A stretch of 64,000 nt of DNA, taken from NCBI GenBank assembly GCA_001466705.2, contig LATX02000176.1, forward strand, positions 1 to 64,000. Direction: 5' to 3'. Numbering within the stretch: position 1 is the stretch's first letter; the number at the start of each line of letters is the position of its first letter. Origin of the DNA: Moniliophthora roreri. Lineage: Eukaryota; Basidiomycota; Agaricomycetes; Agaricales; Marasmiaceae. Position numbers and translations under genes: made by a program. Positions 8,969-20,397 of the stretch are shown here, piece after piece. Under the pieces are notes generated by a model. It searched no databases and was not told where the DNA came from. It saw nothing but the letters and a program-made list of their open reading frames with translations.

Positions 8969-10830
8969 CTATTCCTTCCACTGTCCATGCCCATATGATG
9001 GATCGGAAAATGATTTCGAGAGCAAGTCGTCATATTTGGGGGGAAACAACACCCAGCGCTTCTTCAGGAGTAATTTGAGGTGCATCAAGTTATTGTTCTG
9101 TAGGACCAATCGAGGAGAATCAGCTCTCGAATTCAAGCCAAAGCTAGCACAGGGCACTTACGGAAATCCACTCAGATTCCCATGTGTCATCCCCAATATC
9201 GTGAAGTAGTGTTCTCTGTCCTTCATGCTCGAGATCTGATGTCTTCTTGAACAACTCTCCGTTGGCCTTTGTAACATCCACAACAACCCAATCCTTGGGA
9301 ATAGACAGTCCCAGATGACGATCCGTTTCGGCTGACAATATCATGAAAACAGGACTCGTCTTTACAAACCAATACCAGCTATCGTCAACAGAGTACAACT
9401 TCAAAAGTAACTCGGTCTGAAAAGTCGACATGTCGAATTCATAGCACAGGTTTGCCTCCGAATAAAACGTCCGCCAGAGTGCCTCGTCGCGCGACATTGT
9501 TGGCGGAAATGCCATCCGGAAACCTTGCGTGCAGGACTCACATATCTTGACAAAATTTTTCGTACTCTTTCCGAGAGTCTGTTAGGCCCTCGATTCAGAA
9601 CTGTTCAAAAGACTGAGTGATACACGTACACACCTTTGCCCAATCAATGACTGCATTCCAGCACCGAAAGTCAAGGATGAGGTTGTAGTGTATCTGCGCA
9701 GCAAGTACACAGTGAGGATTGAACGTTTTCAATGCCACGAGTAAATCTGGGCTCGGGGAGACGACCTTGGTGCAGTAGGCATGCCAAAGTAAGCATGAAT
9801 AGGTCATGAGATTACTTTGAAGATTCGATAACGCGTCTTTCCAAGATGAAAGATTCACGGTGGCGAGCATAGACTGGAAGAGGGGGTAATGAGGCGTGAG
9901 GTTGGAGAGAGTGCCGAGAAGGAGTGTGGCTACCCGGTCACAATACTCTGGCTCAGCCAATGGTAGGATATGATAATTGGCGGAACGGTTGGTGTCTAAG
10001 AGGAACTCGACGAATGATTCATGAACGAAGCGTATGTCTGACTCGTTGTCTACTGGTATCAGTAGCACTGAATGTAGTGTGGAGAGAAGTGTTGCAGCTT
10101 CTCCCTTTTCAAGATTGAGGAGAAGCTCTATCATCCTGTAAGAACGCCAATTGATAGCCGGAATCGCGCGACCAGCCCGAATAACCCCACCGGCCAGTAC
10201 ACCGTGAAATAGCATCTTGGGTTGGGTGGCAGGAGTCGTGAGTAAACTGAGAATGGATTGGACTTTCTCCCATACTCGCTGGCATGTTGACGTTATCTGA
10301 CGGTACAATAAATCTAGGGCTGAGTAGGGGGATTCCGATCCGTGCTCAACTTCGATACGAAGGAAGGCGTCCAACCGATCCTGGGGCCGCTCATCACGAG
10401 TGTCAAGAAACTTGATCAGTATGCTGGCGAAAATAACCTGCCCATTAGCACTCTCGACAAGCCGATCGATGACGTTATCGGTAGGCCATGACTCGCTCCT
10501 GTGAGACCAGGCAGGGTGGTTCCGTCGAAGCTCGGTGAACTTTTCGATAAAATATCTTCGAATACATTGATTTGCTTCAGCTGATGGCATTTCTACAAAA
10601 GAAAGAAAATCATCAACAAGGCCCGGTAATGCAGGGTTGAACACGCACTTGTTACGTTGGGATTGAACTCCATATGCGGGGGGAGAGGGAGTGGGAGCAG
10701 CAGAAGTCGAGCATGAATGAAAACCAATGAAGTGGGAAGGAGCACTACGTTTGTTGGCATCATGCCTATTCTGATCATCGCAGGGAGTGCGGGAAACAGG
10801 GAGTTCGAATGATAGCCCAGCGTCCAACAC
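8969..10830 (-). pseudogene. NACHT-type NTPase paralogue 1, 5'-truncated (no P-loop)
   Basis: Homologous along its length to the intact NACHT gene at 20398-22804. The long exon (to 9634) holds SAEANQCIRRYFIEKFTEL, a DTRDERPQDRLDA motif and the segment that follows the NTPase core. The two 3' exons are intact and in phase: 9578-9162 (FRMAFPPTMSRDEALWRTF; intron 9633-9579) and 9097-8969 (LMHLKLLLKKRW; intron 9161-9098). The Walker A region is missing, and the first roughly 80 codons are a frame-scrambled remnant of the region after Walker B. Intact NACHT proteins are cytoplasmic STAND-type signalling ATPases; without the P-loop this copy should not bind ATP. It may be a dead gene or a truncated product. 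Loss at the 5' end with clean 3' exons suggests breakage, not slow decay. Confidence 0.75.
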
Positions 10831-11289
10831 GTACTCCTTCCAGCCGTTTATTGGCCTTCATCTGAACGCAGATCTTTGGGGGGCTGCAGGGATCCATGGA
10901 TAGGAAAACAGAATTTGGGCGCTTATGTACGAGTCCCGGTTCGACTCCCACCACCAACGAGTCATTGGGTATCGCTGGTGTCGGGTTCTTGTTCTACGGT
11001 ACGCTCCCTTCTTTTTGACTCCTTACATGCTTTAATTCTTCTCATAGGAAGCTGCTATACCGTCTCTGTTCCAAAAGGTTCCTCTCGGTTCTAACGGATT
11101 GATTCCTTTGGCCTTTGGCCACCTCGCAGACTTCAAAGACTGTGAAGCCGCCCTTTCCTCTTCCCTCGACCCCTCAATGTGCTCTAATGCAGCTGTGGGA
11201 ACATGGCCAAGAGTACGAATGACTATGGACAAAAGTCAAATTAGGCATAGCTGATGTTGAGCTCTTGCTCGGATTCTCTGAGTGCCTCC

Positions 11290-12372
11290 CCAGCCGCGTT
11301 ACCCACCCTCGAAAAATTGGTCATCAAGCCATCTTCCAAGGTCGATGCGACGAGATAGATAGGCGAATCGGAAGCCACTGAATATCGTTATTGTCGACGA
11401 TTTAGATCAATGCACCCACGAGGACTAGGAGAAGGTTGAAGAGGTCATCACAGCTCACCACTGCTCCAAATCATATTCCCTGGATTCTTGAGTATCATAT
11501 TCACAATGCCCCCGACCACAACAGTCTTGGAATGAGGCGGCTTGCAACGTGGTGGAGGTTTGAACAATGGTGACTTACCACTGTTAGACGGACAGCATCC
11601 CCTGGCACACTCTCGACGATTGCACTTTTCTTTCACCTCGAGAAGGGCGATCGCGAACTGTCATATAGGCCATATTACGCTGAACCAGATCCCACTAGAC
11701 ATCTTTCATTTGTGTGGACTCCTTTCATTCGCAGAGTTCCTCATTGATGACAACCGCTTGGAAGAATATCACGTCACGGAAATCCCCCCGTGTTTCGACA
11801 ACAGCCATGCGCCCACTTTTTGTCAATACGCTACCTTCAACAAGCTTCTTTCACCACTCGTAATCTGGCGGGCATTTGATCTTTTCCGGCTCGCAGCGCT
11901 TGCTGGCTATCCCGACCTATGGTGCTGGGGTATGTTATCCATTAAATGGGTAGAGGTATGTATCCCACCCTTTGTATTTACAAGCTTATGTGAAGGCTAA
12001 TCGCTAACCAACTAACAGTCTTTGGAGAATGTACCGGACAGACATGCAAAACCGGGGTTTTACGTTACATTTCCTTTGAATGTCTCTCGAGAACATTGCT
12101 TCTTCTCCCCTGAAGTACCAGTCCCATATCTCCCCGTCTGAGAAATGCCAAGTATTGTTGGTACTGCCAGATGGCAGTCATGCGACGCTTTCCAAAGACT
12201 GGATCATCACTTCGGGGAAATCAACGCAGAGGATTTCCGGAGTAGTCTGGCCTATGTAGAACTAGTGTTTGACGATGGAATGGAAGTCGAGTTTGACCAC
12301 CGTGAGTATCGATCGTGTCTCTTATCTTTTTGCTCAAAGACTGAACTTTATTCTTGCAGGATGACGCCTTGA
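11290..12372 (+). pseudogene. NACHT-type NTPase relic 2, multiply broken
   Basis: Fragments match the intact NACHT gene in order: LEKLVIKPSSKVD (11305-11345) matches FQKLIIEPCSKVE, IVIVDDLDQCTHED (about 11380-11425) matches the Walker B region IVIDGLDECVH, SFAEFLIDDNRLEEYHVT (about 11720-11780) matches SFTEFICDINRSGEYH, and GFYVTFPLNVSREH (about 12050-12095) matches GFYVAFPPDTPRNN. Stops and frameshifts separate them. It lies on the opposite strand to the neighbouring NACHT relic and is convergent with methyltransferase A, whose stop is about 160 bp away. Clearly non-functional. Confidence 0.7.
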
Positions 12373-12529
12373 TCTTGACTCATCTTCAAGGAACGCTTTG
12401 CATGCCCCGATACTACCGGGCGCGTGATTGTGCGGAACTAGAGGGCATATGAGGTCACATTGTACTTGAACGCTGACAGGATAAACGAAAGTATACATAT
12501 CTAATTTACAATTCTTACTTTGGAGAAAC

Positions 12530-13389
12530 TCAAACACGCTTCCAAACAATCATCCTCTCTTCACCCTCGTACATTCTCTTTCCCCCTGTAGCACCCTCCT
12601 CCGTTCCCTTATCGAAAATTTTCTCCCATCCACCCTCAATCTCAACACCCATAACTTCGGCATAATGTTCAGGACGGACATAATAGGGCGGCCCGGTCTC
12701 AGTGTACGGCGCAATGGGATAAATAAGAGTGATCAGGTGGCCCCCGGGTTTGAGTAGTTTACGCATTTGCGCGCCCCATTGTGGTCGGAGGGAAGGTGGA
12801 ATCGCGACGAAGAAGCTGGGAATGGGGATTGATCGGTGTGAATGGAAGAGAGTGGAAGTTGATTGAGATAGAAGGCTACGCACGTGTAATCGTAGATAAG
12901 GTCAAATTTCTCGTCTTCGTTCGCGGGAGAAAGATCAAAGAAGTTGGCATAGCGAAAAGTTACTTTGTCTTGTAAGTTCGGTGGTGTTGACCTTGAAATG
13001 TGATCCGTTGGAGCATATCAGCCGTGATAGAAAGAGTGGGACATACTCTCTCGCCCTGGTCAGCGCCGTCTCAGAGACGTCCAACCCGATTACACTGAAA
13101 CCAAGAGAAGCGAGGTAGATGGGGTCGTAGCCTGCTCCACAGCCTGGAACTAAAGCACGTCCTTCGAGAGGGAGAGTGCCAGACTGAAGGAGATGGACAA
13201 GCGCAGGCTGAGTTTGACCGGCATCCCAAGGGGTGACCGATTGTCTCCTAGTGCAAGTATTCAGGAAGGGCGAAAGACATAGCAGCGGAGCAGGAGAAGT
13301 ACATACCAAGCGTCATCCCAGGAAGATGGATTATTCGGGTTAATCAAGGAACAGAGGCGTTGACGAATGGGATCTTGAGGGGTGCCCAT
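12530..13389 (-). CDS. TPMT-type SAM-dependent methyltransferase A
   Basis: Four exons: 13389-13307, 13247-13047, 12991-12884 and 12815-12530, coding for 225 aa, with all splice sites GT-AG and in phase. The class I methyltransferase fold is shown by motif I ([14 protein letters not shown]), the acidic strand (GLDVSETAL), [10 protein letters not shown] and KPGGHLITLIYPIAP. An N-terminal SVTPWDAGQ and a C-terminal PYYVRPEHY place it in the thiopurine-S-methyltransferase-like family (Pfam TPMT), which in fungi and plants includes thiol and halide methyltransferases. The substrate cannot be read from sequence. No signal peptide is seen, so it is probably cytosolic. It is closest to paralogue B, which shares all three introns; paralogue C lacks the first. 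Confidence 0.9.
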
Positions 13390-15339
13390 GCTGGTACAGT
13401 ACGTATTGCTGTCTGGTGTGAATAAGTTCTAGCCTACAGTTCGATGTTCAATTGTACTGGTGAAAGGTAAGATTGCGAGCAGGGTCAAGTTATAAGCTGG
13501 CCATTTTAGAACGTTCAAGCTGTCAATTGTGGGGAATGTATTCAGCGCTTGCTTGCACATCAGGATTTCTGCAAGTTGATGGTGGCAGGTGGTACCATCA
13601 AAGACCGCCTGGAATCCCACCAAACAACCTAGATCCGCTTTTTCCGCAACCCGGCAACCCGCGGGATGTTCATGAACCATTGGCATTCAGCGAAGTCTCA
13701 TTTTGACTCGGATCGCCAGATTGCCAACTGTCCCGCCAAAATTTCCGAATCGTCGACACTTTGCTGCATGCTCAAAACCAAACGTTTGTTAGATAGCTAC
13801 GGAAAGTCATTGTAAAATACCTTTGCGATAGATATATTGAAATTCCGAAGAGGACATTGATTTACACAAATCTTGCAGTTGCTCGCTAATTGTCTGATTG
13901 CCTGACTGCGGAAAACGGGTACCTAGGCGGTTGAGAGTGTTGCGAATGTAGAGAGGTAATGTGTCATGTGATTGTTTCATTCATCTAGGACCACGCCTGT
14001 GCGGCGTACGCAACAAGCCATATTGAACTAGCTGGGCAAAAGCCTAAGAATGGCGAAGGCACAGTGGACTCTCTTGAGGTGTTGCATCGCTCGTGGCATC
14101 TTTGCGGGAGAGCAGAGAGCAGATGCGATTTCCGGAGCTAAACTAGATGTAATCAAGATGAGAATACGCCTATGGGATTCCCCAATGCAAAAAGGTAAGC
14201 TGCCGATAACAGACCTCTTTAGCTCAGCACCCAAATTGATCAGCGTGGTCATATACAGCATCCCGGACCGCTATCAGCTTGATGAGTTGAATGGAACCAT
14301 CGAATAGAATCACCTTGCGGATCCAGTAATTCCTGCACTAGTACAAGTGCACCATCCAGTAAGAACAAAGACTTTTGTAACGTACCTGGTTCCGGGTTTT
14401 CCCTGTGCTTGAATATGGGCAATCTGACACTGCTGGTAGCCCCTGTGAACACGGCCGCAATAAAGGGTCTGCCATATCAAGATAATTCTGTGAGCAGTGG
14501 GATGGGAAACGAAGCAAAGGGAGTGTCTTCGAGAACTCAGACTACCATATCCGTCGCCCGGTGACTCTGTGAGACGGAAGGATCCTTCCTATCATTTAGT
14601 TCTCCATTGTGTTCAGAGCGCTGCCAAGCTGTTTTACTTTGGCACGTCTGATTCTGTGGCGGTCGCGCGCTGTTATGCACTATGTATGAAAATGGTCAAC
14701 AGGACTTGTAAAACACTGAATGAGAATGAAAGCTTTTATACCACTGGTTTACATCGTATACCAGTAATAATAACTGGTGGGCCATAACGACGACCGGTAT
14801 TTGGTACGGATAGATATCAAGATAGCGGATAAATAGCCTAAACGGGAAAAGACTCGGATTCGGACCGGAGCACCACTGGCAAGGTTGGGCGCTCCAGTGA
14901 ACCACAAGCTCACTGATGATCTAAAGGGTCAGTTTTCATTAATTTGCCATTTCCAGTCGATTGATCTCTGAATTCCAAGTTTCCGACACGACAGTAACAT
15001 ATCAAGCAGGGCCTTTCAACATCATTGACCTATTATTAAGGCTCAGGCTGAGCAGAGAAGAAGTGGCCAGTGAGCATCATCATACTCCATGATCAGCCGA
15101 CTTGTTGAAATAGTTTCTATCGAGTTTCGTTATAGCAGAGCCGCCGAGGACTAGTTCAACAAGAACTTCTTCAGAATAATACCACATCGCCACCGACCCC
15201 GACATTCGTTACTCCATGCGGCTTTCGATATGTGCGGTTATCCTGAGAGATGATGATAAGATCGGAGGGGAAGCCGAGAATCTCAATGATCCTAGTGAGT
15301 CTCTAATCGTACGTTACGACTCTTACTGACGAGTCTTGT
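13390..15339. other. No gene recognised
   Basis: About 1.9 kb upstream of methyltransferase A. Open stretches under 100 codons (for example 14050-14307 +) have no recognisable domain and no phase-matched introns. The right-hand end, from about 15100, may be the eroded start of NACHT relic 3. Confidence 0.55.
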
Positions 15340-15862
15340 GGGAAATGACTCGCTCTCTTGCCTGGAAAGCTGCTTCCGATGCGTGTTACGATTCCGAAAG
15401 ACGGTCCTCTGTCTATTACCCTGGCGCTCGCACCCAACTCGTACCAGGAGACTGACCAAACGCGTTGCTGGCTCAAAGACCAAGACTTGAAGTATGCAAG
15501 TCAGACTCTCGCGTAGCAGTACCCCACAGCATCCTTCTTTTTCTCGCGCGATGACCTCGCCTCGTTGAACCGGCTCCATACCAATATCTGTTCAGTGGCA
15601 TAGCGACGACCCAAAAGGATCCTTGGTCCCAATATCACCCACAAGCTCTGCCAAGCAGGCTCACCCTGGGTCGACCGTTCTCAAGACAATTCATACATAT
15701 CCCATAACCTCCACTCATATTATGGTGACCTTTCGTCTACGTTACATTCGGTGCTACAGGCGGCGCCTCCTTGACGGCACTCGCTCAGATTGTCATCGCG
15801 TCCCGTATTCGGACTGCGTATCGGGACATCTAAGTACCTCTGAGAAGGTTCCCTATTAGCGC
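15340..15862 (+). pseudogene. NACHT-type NTPase relic 3 (N-terminal part)
   Basis: AWKAASDACYDSERR at about 15360-15405 matches LAERAAINACYDSEQR just before the Walker A of the intact NACHT gene. ARDDLASLNRL (about 15545-15580) matches FSRNDSTRDKLE, and THKLCQAGSPWV (about 15635-15680) matches AYQFCKSGSPLK. The Walker A motif itself is not preserved and the frame is broken several times. It is convergent with methyltransferase B, whose stop is about 210 bp away, repeating the arrangement seen at methyltransferase A. Confidence 0.6.
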
Positions 15863-16070
15863 CTAGGTATTCACGTTCTTCCCCACATGACTAGAGGATA
15901 TGGTCTGCTGACAAGGTATATTCAGCGTGACAATGCAGGGAAAAAATGACGGGCCGATGACGAACAAAGGCGTATTCGTGTTGAACGCTATAATGTACAC
16001 AGTGGCAGAATGAAAATAAAATGATACAGAAGTCAGGCACTCGGAAATCTGGATTTGGAAAGCTGGGAGC

Positions 16071-16914
16071 TTAGACACGCTTCCAAACAATCAACCTCTC
16101 GTCTCCTTTGTATCCGCGCTCTTCGACCGCCTCGGATTCCTTGTCGACAACTTTTTCCCAACCACCATTCTCAACACCCATAACCTCGACATAGTGTTCG
16201 GGACGAACATAATATGGTGGTCCGGTTTCGGTGTAAGGTGCAATAGGATAGACGAGCGTGATGAGGTAACCTCCTGGCTTGAGCAGAGCACGCATCTGGG
16301 TGCCCCATTGGGACCGCAAGGAGGGCGGGATTGCTACGAAGAAGCTGTACATGGATACACAATTTTAGCTGGAGGGAAAGGACGGAGAAAGAGATGGAAA
16401 TGACACACGTGTAATCATAGATGAGGTCAAATTTCTCATCGTCATTCGCAGGAGTCAGTTCGAAAAAGTTGCCGTACTTGAAGGTGACACTTCCTTTCAA
16501 ACTTGTTGGGGTCGATCTTTGACCGGAACACGCATTAGTTTGGCCCAAATTAAACGAATATGGAGGGGAGGACGTACACTCTCGCTTTGGCCAGTGCCGT
16601 TTCAGATACATCTAGACCCACGACGTCGAACCCCACGGAAGCGAGGTAGATGGGGTCGTAGCCTGCACCACAGCCTGGAACCAAAGCACGTCCCTTGAGA
16701 GGAACAGCGCCGGATTCAATGCAGCTCACAAGGCCAGGCTGAGCGTGGCCCGCGTCCCAAGGGGTGATAGATTGTTTCCTGACAGGTGGTGGTTAAGAAA
16801 GGAAGAAAGGAAGGGATAAGGAGATACATACCAAGCCTCGTCCCAGGAAGAGTGGTCTTTCGGGTTGATAACAGCGACGAGGGCTTGTCGGATAGGGTCG
16901 GCGGGGGTCGTCAT
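16071..16914 (-). CDS. TPMT-type SAM-dependent methyltransferase B
   Basis: Four exons: 16914-16832, 16778-16578, 16516-16409 and 16344-16071, coding for 221 aa. Exon lengths 83, 201 and 108 nt equal those of paralogue A exactly, and the intron positions are identical. Motifs are [48 protein letters not shown] and [12 protein letters not shown]. Same family as A: a cytosolic SAM-dependent methyltransferase of unknown substrate, plausibly a thiol, halide or other small nucleophile. It appears intact. Likely a tandem duplicate of A, since the two are more alike than either is to C. Confidence 0.9.
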
Positions 16915-19900
16915 GCTATGTGGCGTCGAGTACCTGAGCGTTAATTCAGCGATTCAGTTGTGAGTCTGGCCCAACACTCACGTTGAGCTAAGATACTAGG
17001 TAAGGCTGGGCATCCTGAGTGCTGATGCTTACCTTATATACCTTTGAGATCAGCTTTGGGTGGCCAAAGTGCGGTTAATGGTCTGTCAAGGAATTGTTCA
17101 TGCTTCCGGCACGCCGCGTAGCCTTAAATTCCAACAGGGGTATAATGTCAACAGCCTTACGATGGTACCTGAGTAATCCTTCCCGGCCATAGGCATCCGA
17201 CTGGGAGATATGCAGGGCGCATTGCTCATAGACACGTACGAGAACTTCCTGTAGCGCGCAGAAGAACTTCTTTGGCGCGTAGAAGAACTTCTGTGTCACG
17301 CATGAATTCAATATCGACGACATGCATTACCAGCACACTTTTGGCCAATAACAAGTCTGGATTCACTCTACCTACCTAGATTTTAGTATAACACTTCAAT
17401 CATTGATTACCTCTTTTTCCGTCTTCTTCTCGGTAAATATTTCGAGCTCTGGACTCAAAGCTCTGCTCGAAGAAGCTTGGTCGAAGTCTCTACGGTTCAG
17501 TTTCTTCACACCGTACTATCTCCATCATTATCATCTGATTGATACTTCTCCCGTGCACCACTAAGTTTCGTCATATACCTCACAAGATTCGAGCTTCAGA
17601 CGTAGATATATACGATAACTCCATGAAAAATGGGATTCTTGCATACTATGTTTGTGACGCATTATTCTACCAATGTGAACTCGTCTTGCTTCCCAGATTC
17701 ACATCTTGCTAGGCACGGTCGTATTCTCTCAAATACATTTTGTGCCTTTTGTAACCGAGGGTCCTTGGCGTACTTGCGTATCAAAAATTGGGCTCGGCGG
17801 GAGGCACAAGAACCGGTGGGGACGTTCTTATCTGCGTTATGGAGGACTACAGTACTAAGGGTCCACCGGTCCCTGTTCACAAAGGTTAGGAAGCCACACC
17901 GTAATATTGGCGAGGATGGCCCGTAAGCAGCATGATTGACGAAGTAGCACTTTGCGGAATGCTTTCTGGTCCTCAGTTAGGCGGCCCTTCGCTTCACACC
18001 CAGTGGGGGATCGGACTGCGTCGGTATACCATAATGTCAAGGCACTGCCCCACATCGTTGAGAAGAAACGCGGGAGTGAACACAAGAATTCCGTACGGCT
18101 TGAAGGAAAGGGGGTCGCCGGGATTGTACTCCCAAGGCCGAAAATTTGAGAGACGGACGCACCTGGTCCAGTACATACGAATGTAGGGAGGGGCATAGGT
18201 CCTGTCGTTCGTATACATGACAGGAAATTGAAAGCAAGATTAAGATGCGTGCTGTCCCTGGTATAATTTTTGCGAGATGAGGACCAGGTTAAAATCGAAT
18301 TTTACTAGAGTACACTCAGTCCCAAAAATTTCCCAGACGATCGAATTGTGAACGTGCCATTAGAGCCCAAGAAGCTGGCCGCAGTGAAGAGGGGAGAGGT
18401 CAAACGAGGTAGTGGCATCATGGGAAGCGACTCGCAAGTGGAGCAGGATGTGTCTCTTGACAATTTTCCCGGTTTGAAGATATCCAATATCCTGGGTAAA
18501 GAGTGTTTTTCCCCCTGAATTTTACCGCGATAGTCGCCTGACTCTTTGTTGGTATCCGAGACTACATGTGTTCCTGTCCCGACGACTGGGCATGCCTCAA
18601 CAGAAGTGTAGAGGATGTTCGAGTGCAAGGTTGTCAGTTCATGTTGGCATTGCATCATCGACGAGTCTCATCATTCAATGTCAGCGTACCAGGCTGTTCA
18701 GCTAACATTGGCTCTATAATGGATCGATGCCTTGGCTACCTCGTTGACCTATAGTCGTGAACACACCTTTCTTCGCGACGTTTTCTCAATCCTCTATCCC
18801 TCCACCTACTCAAGCACAGCCGAGAGAGCAAAAGAAAAAACGCGACACGGACTCTTCAATAGTATGAACACTGCATTCGTTCCGCCCTTTTCTTGACAAG
18901 GACGGAAAGCAAATTAAACGTCTCGGGCATTACTGATGTTAGGTTCTTTGTTGACGGCACATTTCTCTATTCCACAAGCCCCCCCCCAACTACTCATCCG
19001 CTCATGACCATAGCCTACGACCTCTTCACTTCAACATGGGACTCCTCTTGCACGGAACGGACTCGACCTCTACACACGGCCTAAGGTCATGGAGAACACC
19101 AGAAACCAAACCAAACTGTAAGATTCATCTCTGTATCGGATTTTGGGCACTGTATCAGCGAGAAGTATGAGGTTCAAGAAAGTTGGAAGCAGCGGGCAGG
19201 TTGTGTGGAAAAGGCAGGACAGCGGGTGGAGAGACACGAGCCTGTCCGAAGAGATAAGAACCCGAGCAGAAGTAGAAGGACGAGGGTCGGTGTTGATAGC
19301 GTTAGACAGTCGCGATGACATGCTGAACGTATCGGGATGTGTGTTGCTGGTTCCTTCTTGACACTGGGTGCGTCTTCTCTCCCCTCTCTTTCTATCTTCG
19401 ACCTGACGAAAGCACATACTCACACGTTCTATAGCATAAACCACGACCAAACGGGTGCGGTGGCTCTACTTTGGCAACGGCGTGGCATAGGTTGTTCAGC
19501 ATTTCTACTGGAGATACGTACCATTTATCTCGTTGGCAAAAGCACTAAGAATTTCACAGGCATGGTCACTCGGCTTGTACCTGGACCTGGATACTGTGGG
19601 TCCAGCTTAGCCATCGAGTGGTTAAGTTAGCAATGGTTCCAGATCCCAAATCAAGGTCCTGTGCGCCTCCTGGACTGTACAACTACGCGAAAGGAGGAAA
19701 GCCAATGGGCAAGATGTATGTGTAGCCCTCGCCGTGAAGACTGTTGCGGCGTTGCATCGTTGTTCACCTCATACGCTGGCGAAAGACAGGTATAGGGAGA
19801 GGCTTTCGCTTCCAAGTACCTCCCTTCCCTGCGTTCTCCGGTTTACGAGAGAATGGTCTATCTGAGCAAAACAGCACGCTAGTCGATACATTGACGGTAG

Positions 19901-20397
19901 GTCCCCCTTGATACATGAAATGAACGAAGGACTGATGAGAGTTATGTTAATTTTTAGCCAGACGACGGTTTTTTGTGTGGTATGCACTGGGAGGTGATCA
20001 TGAGTTGCGTTAGGCAAAGGAGTAAGCGAGGCTAGTTCATGAACTTTGACCGTAGTAATGAGTAGCAACAAGCATGATGTACAGAACGCAGAGTATAACT
20101 CGTGAAGTCTCTTTTCTCCACTTGAACTCGTAACTGAAACCCGACCCAATTATTTGTGAGGTACGCAGTATAGCTTCTTCCATACCTCCATACTTCCACA
20201 TCCCAATTCTCGGTCTTGAAATCTTCTTAACCCCCACCTAGGATCTTAAGGTGATATTTTGGACGTAGCTTGGAAGACCATTGTCTGTGTGGTGAGAGCC
20301 GCGCGTGCCTCCTTGCGAAGAAACTGCAGACAGGTGAGCTAGACACACGCATCACCGTATAGAAAGTCTCAGAATCACGGAGTAAATCGACTAAAAA
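16915..20397. other. Long stretch without a recognisable gene
   Basis: About 3.5 kb between methyltransferase B and the intact NACHT gene. Several open stretches of 60-125 codons occur on both strands (for example 17855-18196 -, 19070-19450 -, 19769-20149 -), but none shows a domain, a repeat pattern or coherent splicing. Part may be decayed accessory genes. A C-run occurs near 18982. Confidence 0.5.

Noticed and set aside
10925..10962. Sequence GGTTCGACTCC resembling a tRNA B box followed by CCACCACCA
   Set aside because: T-stem and acceptor stem do not pair in the canonical register and no box A lies at the right distance upstream; not a tRNA gene.
17855..18196. 113-codon minus-strand frame in the gene-poor stretch
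   Set aside because: No domain, no splice partners, and an equally long frame on the other strand; treated as chance.
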